Positions 5,385 to 5,490 of a stretch of DNA of 5,490 nt are shown piece after piece. Each line of letters starts with the position of its first letter. Positions within the stretch are counted from its first letter, which is position 1. A model generated the notes under the pieces. The model made no database searches, was not told the DNA's origin, and saw only the letters and a program-made list of their open reading frames with translations. The stretch lies in the NCBI GenBank assembly GCA_009926195.1, contig RFPK01000139.1, positions 1 to 5,490 on the forward strand, in the 5' to 3' direction. The DNA is from Synechococcaceae bacterium WB4_1_0192 (lineage in GTDB: Bacteria; Cyanobacteriota; Cyanobacteriia; PCC-6307; Cyanobiaceae). A program made the translations under genes and the position numbers.

Positions 5385-5490
5385 CGCAAACGCCGTGCCG
5401 CACGAAAGGCGGATTGTCGCGGCGCACGACGGCGCCTAGAGTGCCGGCCCGACCGTTACGGTCGCGCCCCGATCGCGAGGATCCGCCGAA
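5385..5490. other. right-end region with no gene seen
   Basis: This is presumably the 5' flank of the Rieske-like gene. I see no convincing ORF in it. It carries an inverted repeat at 5450-5464 and no clear -10/-35 pair. It most likely comes from the same foreign source as 5304-5384. Confidence 0.4.
5450..5464. repeat. inverted repeat CGACCGT-T-ACGGTCG, possible operator
   Basis: Perfect seven-base arms flank a single central T, about 95 bases upstream of the Rieske-like start. The size and symmetry suit a dimeric repressor or activator site. There is no direct evidence for a regulator, and chance is possible in GC-rich DNA. Confidence 0.35.

Noticed and set aside
4600..5427. 275-residue minus-strand frame across the GT9-like gene, ispD and right end
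   Set aside because: Arg/Pro/Gly-rich shadow with no motif; it conflicts with three better-supported reading frames and spans the junction.
5292..5490. Insertion sequence or integron end inside ispD
   Set aside because: No transposase, terminal inverted repeat pair or target duplication is visible; the right side reads as the start of a metabolic gene.

Overview
The window is GC-rich (roughly two-thirds or more G+C by eye). Nearly all of it reads as the chromosome of a unicellular picocyanobacterium of the Synechococcus/Cyanobium type. The main reasons are a GroEL that matches the picocyanobacterial second chaperonin (groL2) essentially end to end, an IspD start (VHLLIACAGSGRRMG) typical of that group, and small lineage-type hypothetical proteins. 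The high GC fits the Cyanobium / Synechococcus 5.2 side better than Prochlorococcus. This assignment rests on remembered family sequences, not on a search.

Layout, left to right. (1) 1-229: the end of a small, probably exported hypothetical protein on the + strand. (2) 260-1915, minus: groL2, complete, with a GGM-repeat tail, no groES beside it and no CIRCE operator. (3) 2042-2293, plus: an 83-residue single-pass membrane protein with an Arg-rich tail, divergent from groL2. A TAGGGT -10-like box six bases before its ATG suggests an almost leaderless mRNA. (4) 2297-3049, minus: fabG, complete, convergent with the small gene. (5) 3100-4224, minus: a two-helix K+ channel with a RCK/TrkA regulatory domain and an unusual selectivity filter. 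(6) 4221-5057, minus: a GT9-like (heptosyltransferase-fold) protein that lacks the usual catalytic residues. Its stop overlaps the channel start as ATGA. (7) 5136 onward, plus: the first 56 codons of ispD, divergent from the GT9-like gene.

The GT9-like gene, the K+ channel and fabG lie on the same strand and may be partly co-transcribed. The first two are almost certainly translationally coupled. FabG serves fatty-acid elongation, IspD the MEP isoprenoid pathway, and GroEL2 protein folding. The neighbourhood is housekeeping and I see no defence or mobile system in it.

The real anomaly is the right end. IspD homology stops at codon 56, exactly at a 12-bp perfect palindrome (5292-5303). From there the opposite strand reads, with a strong ribosome binding site, the first ~20 residues of what looks like a Rieske-type ring-hydroxylating oxygenase of proteobacterial flavour. 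The last ~190 bases therefore appear to come from another gene, and probably another genome. A chimeric join through shared microhomology is the most economical explanation. A true rearrangement cannot be excluded from sequence alone.
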